This document shows positions 61,744 to 64,000 of a DNA stretch of 64,000 nt, one piece after another. Location of the stretch: NCBI GenBank assembly GCA_963082975.1, contig OY720346.1, positions 43,563,296-43,627,295 of the forward strand, in the 5' to 3' direction. The notes beneath the pieces were generated by a model. It did not search any database. It saw only the letters and a list, made by a program, of their open reading frames with translations, and was not told where the DNA came from. How positions within the stretch are numbered: position 1 is the first letter of the stretch; each line of letters begins with the position of its first letter. The position numbers and the translations under genes are program-made. Origin of the DNA: Labia minor (taxonomy: Eukaryota; Arthropoda; Insecta; Dermaptera; Spongiphoridae).

Positions 61744-63716
61744 TATACCTTCATATATTTATCTCTAACTTCATGTTTTAACATTTTCATAGCCACTTCA
61801 GTCTTTTTCCTTTTCTCTTCTTTAAGAATGCTACGATAAACCAAAGTCATATTCCCTTTGCCGACATATTTTTGATCTATATAAAAATAAAATTATAAAG
61901 TTAAAAAACAAATTATATTAAATAGCTTAATTAAAAAAAATATTATATACTTTTGAAAACTTGGAGATTTCTTGCATCAATAATTCGTGTTGGTTGATTT
62001 AAAAGATCAAGGTTTTCATCTAATGACCCAATTGCTCCAAATTCATCTATTCGACATATTAATAATGGTGACTTATCTAAAAAGAACAGAAAATAAATAA
62101 TATATAAACAAATAAAGGTGTTTAGTTATTTGATAAATCAAATTAATTACCGAATTCAGAGGGTGGAAGGCAATCTCCAAGCATAAGTATTTTATCGTCT
62201 GTATTCTCAGCAACAACTCCATTCGGTTGTCGATACGTACTAATTAATTGTGCAAATGATTCAAATTTTTTCTTATTATGTTCTAAACAATATAACTCAT
62301 TATCATATGTTATTTTATACGTTTTTGGTTTTAAACTAAAAAAAAATTAATTTATATATTAGAAGATGACAATTATATATATTAGATAAATATATATTTT
62401 TTAGTTTTTTTACCTTCGATTAACACACACATCTAAAAAATATGTATTATATTTGGATTCGCTTTCTCTTAATATAAAACTTCCAGGTTTATTATTTTGT
62501 TTAATTTCTAATTTTGCATAAGAAAATTCACCACTAAAAGATAAATAAATTAAATAAAAATGTGTCAGCTCATATATTTAGGAATAATATACATTAACAC
62601 ATTATGAGCGGGGAGGGTATTTGTATAATAGTATAGTTACCCAACTGGTCCATGACATCGCATTGAATAGAGCTTCCTTAATGAGGGAGTCCATACATCT
62701 TTGGATAAATTAAATGTCCATTTGACCATAAGTCTATAATATCCATCAAGTAAACCAACAAATGAGAACATCATTGGTATTGAATTAAATTTTAAATAGG
62801 ATGGAATTCCATTCTTTCTTGAAATTTCTACTGTTCCATCGTTACGTACAGAAATATAACAGAGATCATCAATGCCACACAAAAGGCTCCACTATATAAA
62901 AAAAAACATTGAAAATGATTTAAAATATTATTATTTTCATTCAATTGAGAAAGAAAATAATTTTCTTACCTCTTTACTCCCTTCATAAGAGATCATAACA
63001 CCTGGAAATTGTTTATGAAATGGATTAACGCTCAATTCAACAGGGCGTATTTCTTTTCCTTCATCAGTTAATGCATGATACTCTTCTGTTAAATAATTGG
63101 GTGCCATGTTTTCGAATTGTCTTAAATATTCACCTTTAACATACCAAACATCACGACTACCATTTTTTATTAATGTCCCCAAACTCTCACGAATAGGTTT
63201 TTTAATAAAAAAATAATGATGTTTAACAACTTCTTTGGGAATATATTTTTTATAATCACTTTCAATTAAATCTCGTTCAATGCCTTTTTCTAGCATAACA
63301 CGAAACATGTCCGATACACCAAAACCCATTAATTCAGATCTATGTTTGTCATAACATAAATCTGAAATTTTATTATTTAATAAATCATGTCTCACTTGAT
63401 GGAAATAATAATTATAAGCTTTAATATCAATCTTTTTTAAACGATCCACGCTTGGCACTTTAAAACGAATACGAAAATCGTAGACGTGTTTGGTATTACC
63501 CGAATCACGTAAATCACAATTGGGACAAAACCAAATTGGTAATCGATTCTGATGAAGACGCAATGAAAATAAATATCGTGCAACAGGTCCAATGCCCAAC
63601 TCTTGACATAAATAAATACATACTTCTTCAGTTGTTGCATATTTATTTAAATTTATTATTAAAGGACTTGTATCCAAACATAAGTGAATTGTCGCTTTTA
63701 TGCAATTCTCCATCAT
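58947..63716 (-). CDS. hop: Janus kinase (hopscotch orthologue), 16 coding exons, 1152 aa
   Basis: This is a non-receptor tyrosine kinase that binds cytokine receptors and phosphorylates STAT. Exons in coding order: 63716-62970, 62891-62641, 62533-62414, 62335-62151, 62076-61951, 61876-61749, 61622-61410, 61334-61213, 61138-60985, 60905-60761, 60668-60585, 60483-60305, 60222-60043, 59941-59816, 59731-59564, 59477-58947. All have GT-AG borders and compatible phases, summing to 1153 codons with the stop. Residues 1-325 are FERM; 327-430 are SH2-like (GSFILRESES). The pseudokinase (about 470-728) has HGN in place of HRD and DPG in place of DFG. The kinase (about 862-1148) has GQGFYGEV, VAVK (K898), HRDLAARN (D990), DFG (1008-1010) and tandem tyrosines 1020-1021 in the activation loop. 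All catalytic residues are present, and the length suits the family. ATG-ATG at 63716/63713 is the start choice; the frame stays open back to a splice acceptor at 63733, so an upstream start is not excluded. Confidence 0.93.
60508..60550. repeat. (AT)n microsatellite in a JAK intron
   Basis: This TA repeat is broken once in the middle, within the intron between the exons at 60668-60585 and 60483-60305. A similar tract lies at about 61709-61741 in the intron between 61876-61749 and 61622-61410. Confidence 0.85.
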
Positions 63717-64000
63717 GGAATTATTATTTCGTGCTAAAAAAAATAATAAAATAAATAAATACATCATTAAATAATAATAGATTAATTTATTTTAATTTAA
63801 TAATAATAATAATTCTTTATAAATTTATACTTTTGTAGTGAGAGGAAAAACAAGAGTATAACAAAAAGAACAAAAATACATAAAATAATAACTATTCAAA
63901 ATAATAAAATAATATTAATAATAATAAAATTCATAGCCTAACACCTATCTTAGTAAATATTAAAATATATATTAAATAAAAAAATGTTGGACATTACTTA
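63717..64000 (-). other. 5' untranslated/intronic region of the JAK gene
   Basis: An acceptor (TTTTTTTAG) ends at 63734, leaving 17 exonic bases before the ATG. Further upstream is AT-rich DNA with a possible donor near 63830 (CAAAA|GTATAA). The transcription start and first exon may lie here or beyond the window edge. Confidence 0.4.

Noticed and set aside
61638..61850. 70-codon frame including a Tyr-Ile repeat
   Set aside because: Its first half is the true JAK exon at 61876-61749; the rest is translation of an intronic (AT)n tract.
63734..63767. Upstream ATG (MMYLFILLFF-) as the JAK start
   Set aside because: These codons lie in the AT-rich intron before a clear acceptor at 63734; the FERM-proximal ATG at 63716 is preferred.

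Overview
This is nuclear DNA from an arthropod, almost certainly an insect. It is very AT-rich, has many (AT)n, (GA)n and ACAG/GGAC microsatellites, long stretches without genes, and one intron-rich gene for a Janus kinase of the hopscotch type. The species cannot be fixed from the sequence; an AT-rich insect such as a parasitoid wasp would fit, but that is inference.

Layout. 0-7 kb: repeats and decayed DNA transposons (three mariner-type elements, one carrying a small retroposon with a 12-bp target duplication, and a Helitron 3' end). 7-13 kb: AT-rich DNA with one possible 80-nt exon and a foldback element. 13-17 kb: a repeat with terminal hairpins that contains a second repeat, then a decayed Helitron replicase interrupted by a hAT MITE. 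17-20 kb: AT-rich, no gene. 20-26 kb: a dense nest made of two hairpin-ended repeat copies, a hAT MITE, a 2.3-kb hAT-type element with a perfect 8-bp duplication that encloses a Mutator-like element, and a Helitron that has captured the end of a non-LTR reverse transcriptase. 26-35 kb: more Helitron pieces, a dead mariner and a hAT MITE with its target duplication. 35.1-38.4 kb: a hAT element with an uninterrupted 619-codon ZBED-type transposase. 38-54 kb: mostly gene-free, with repeat copies, a piggyBac MITE and a mariner remnant. 53.1-53.7 kb: a complete non-autonomous Helitron. 54.6-54.8 kb: a probable first exon (minus strand) encoding a signal peptide and ending at a consensus donor; the rest of that gene is not recognised. 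56.2-56.8 kb: another hairpin-type repeat.

58.9-63.7 kb: the main gene, minus strand. Sixteen coding exons can be joined in phase into a 1152-residue JAK with FERM, SH2-like, pseudokinase and tyrosine kinase domains. It would act at cytokine receptors in JAK-STAT signalling.

Because the window holds many paralogous repeats, some insertions can be read against a sibling copy that lacks them. The best case is the 1.2-kb Helitron at 23.8-25.0 kb, whose empty site is preserved at 29.15 kb. No unknown multi-gene system was found. The most unusual pattern is a set of three repeat families that share one plan: a hairpin at the 3' end, a related motif at the 5' end, and an internal block with an ACAG/GGAC-type tract.
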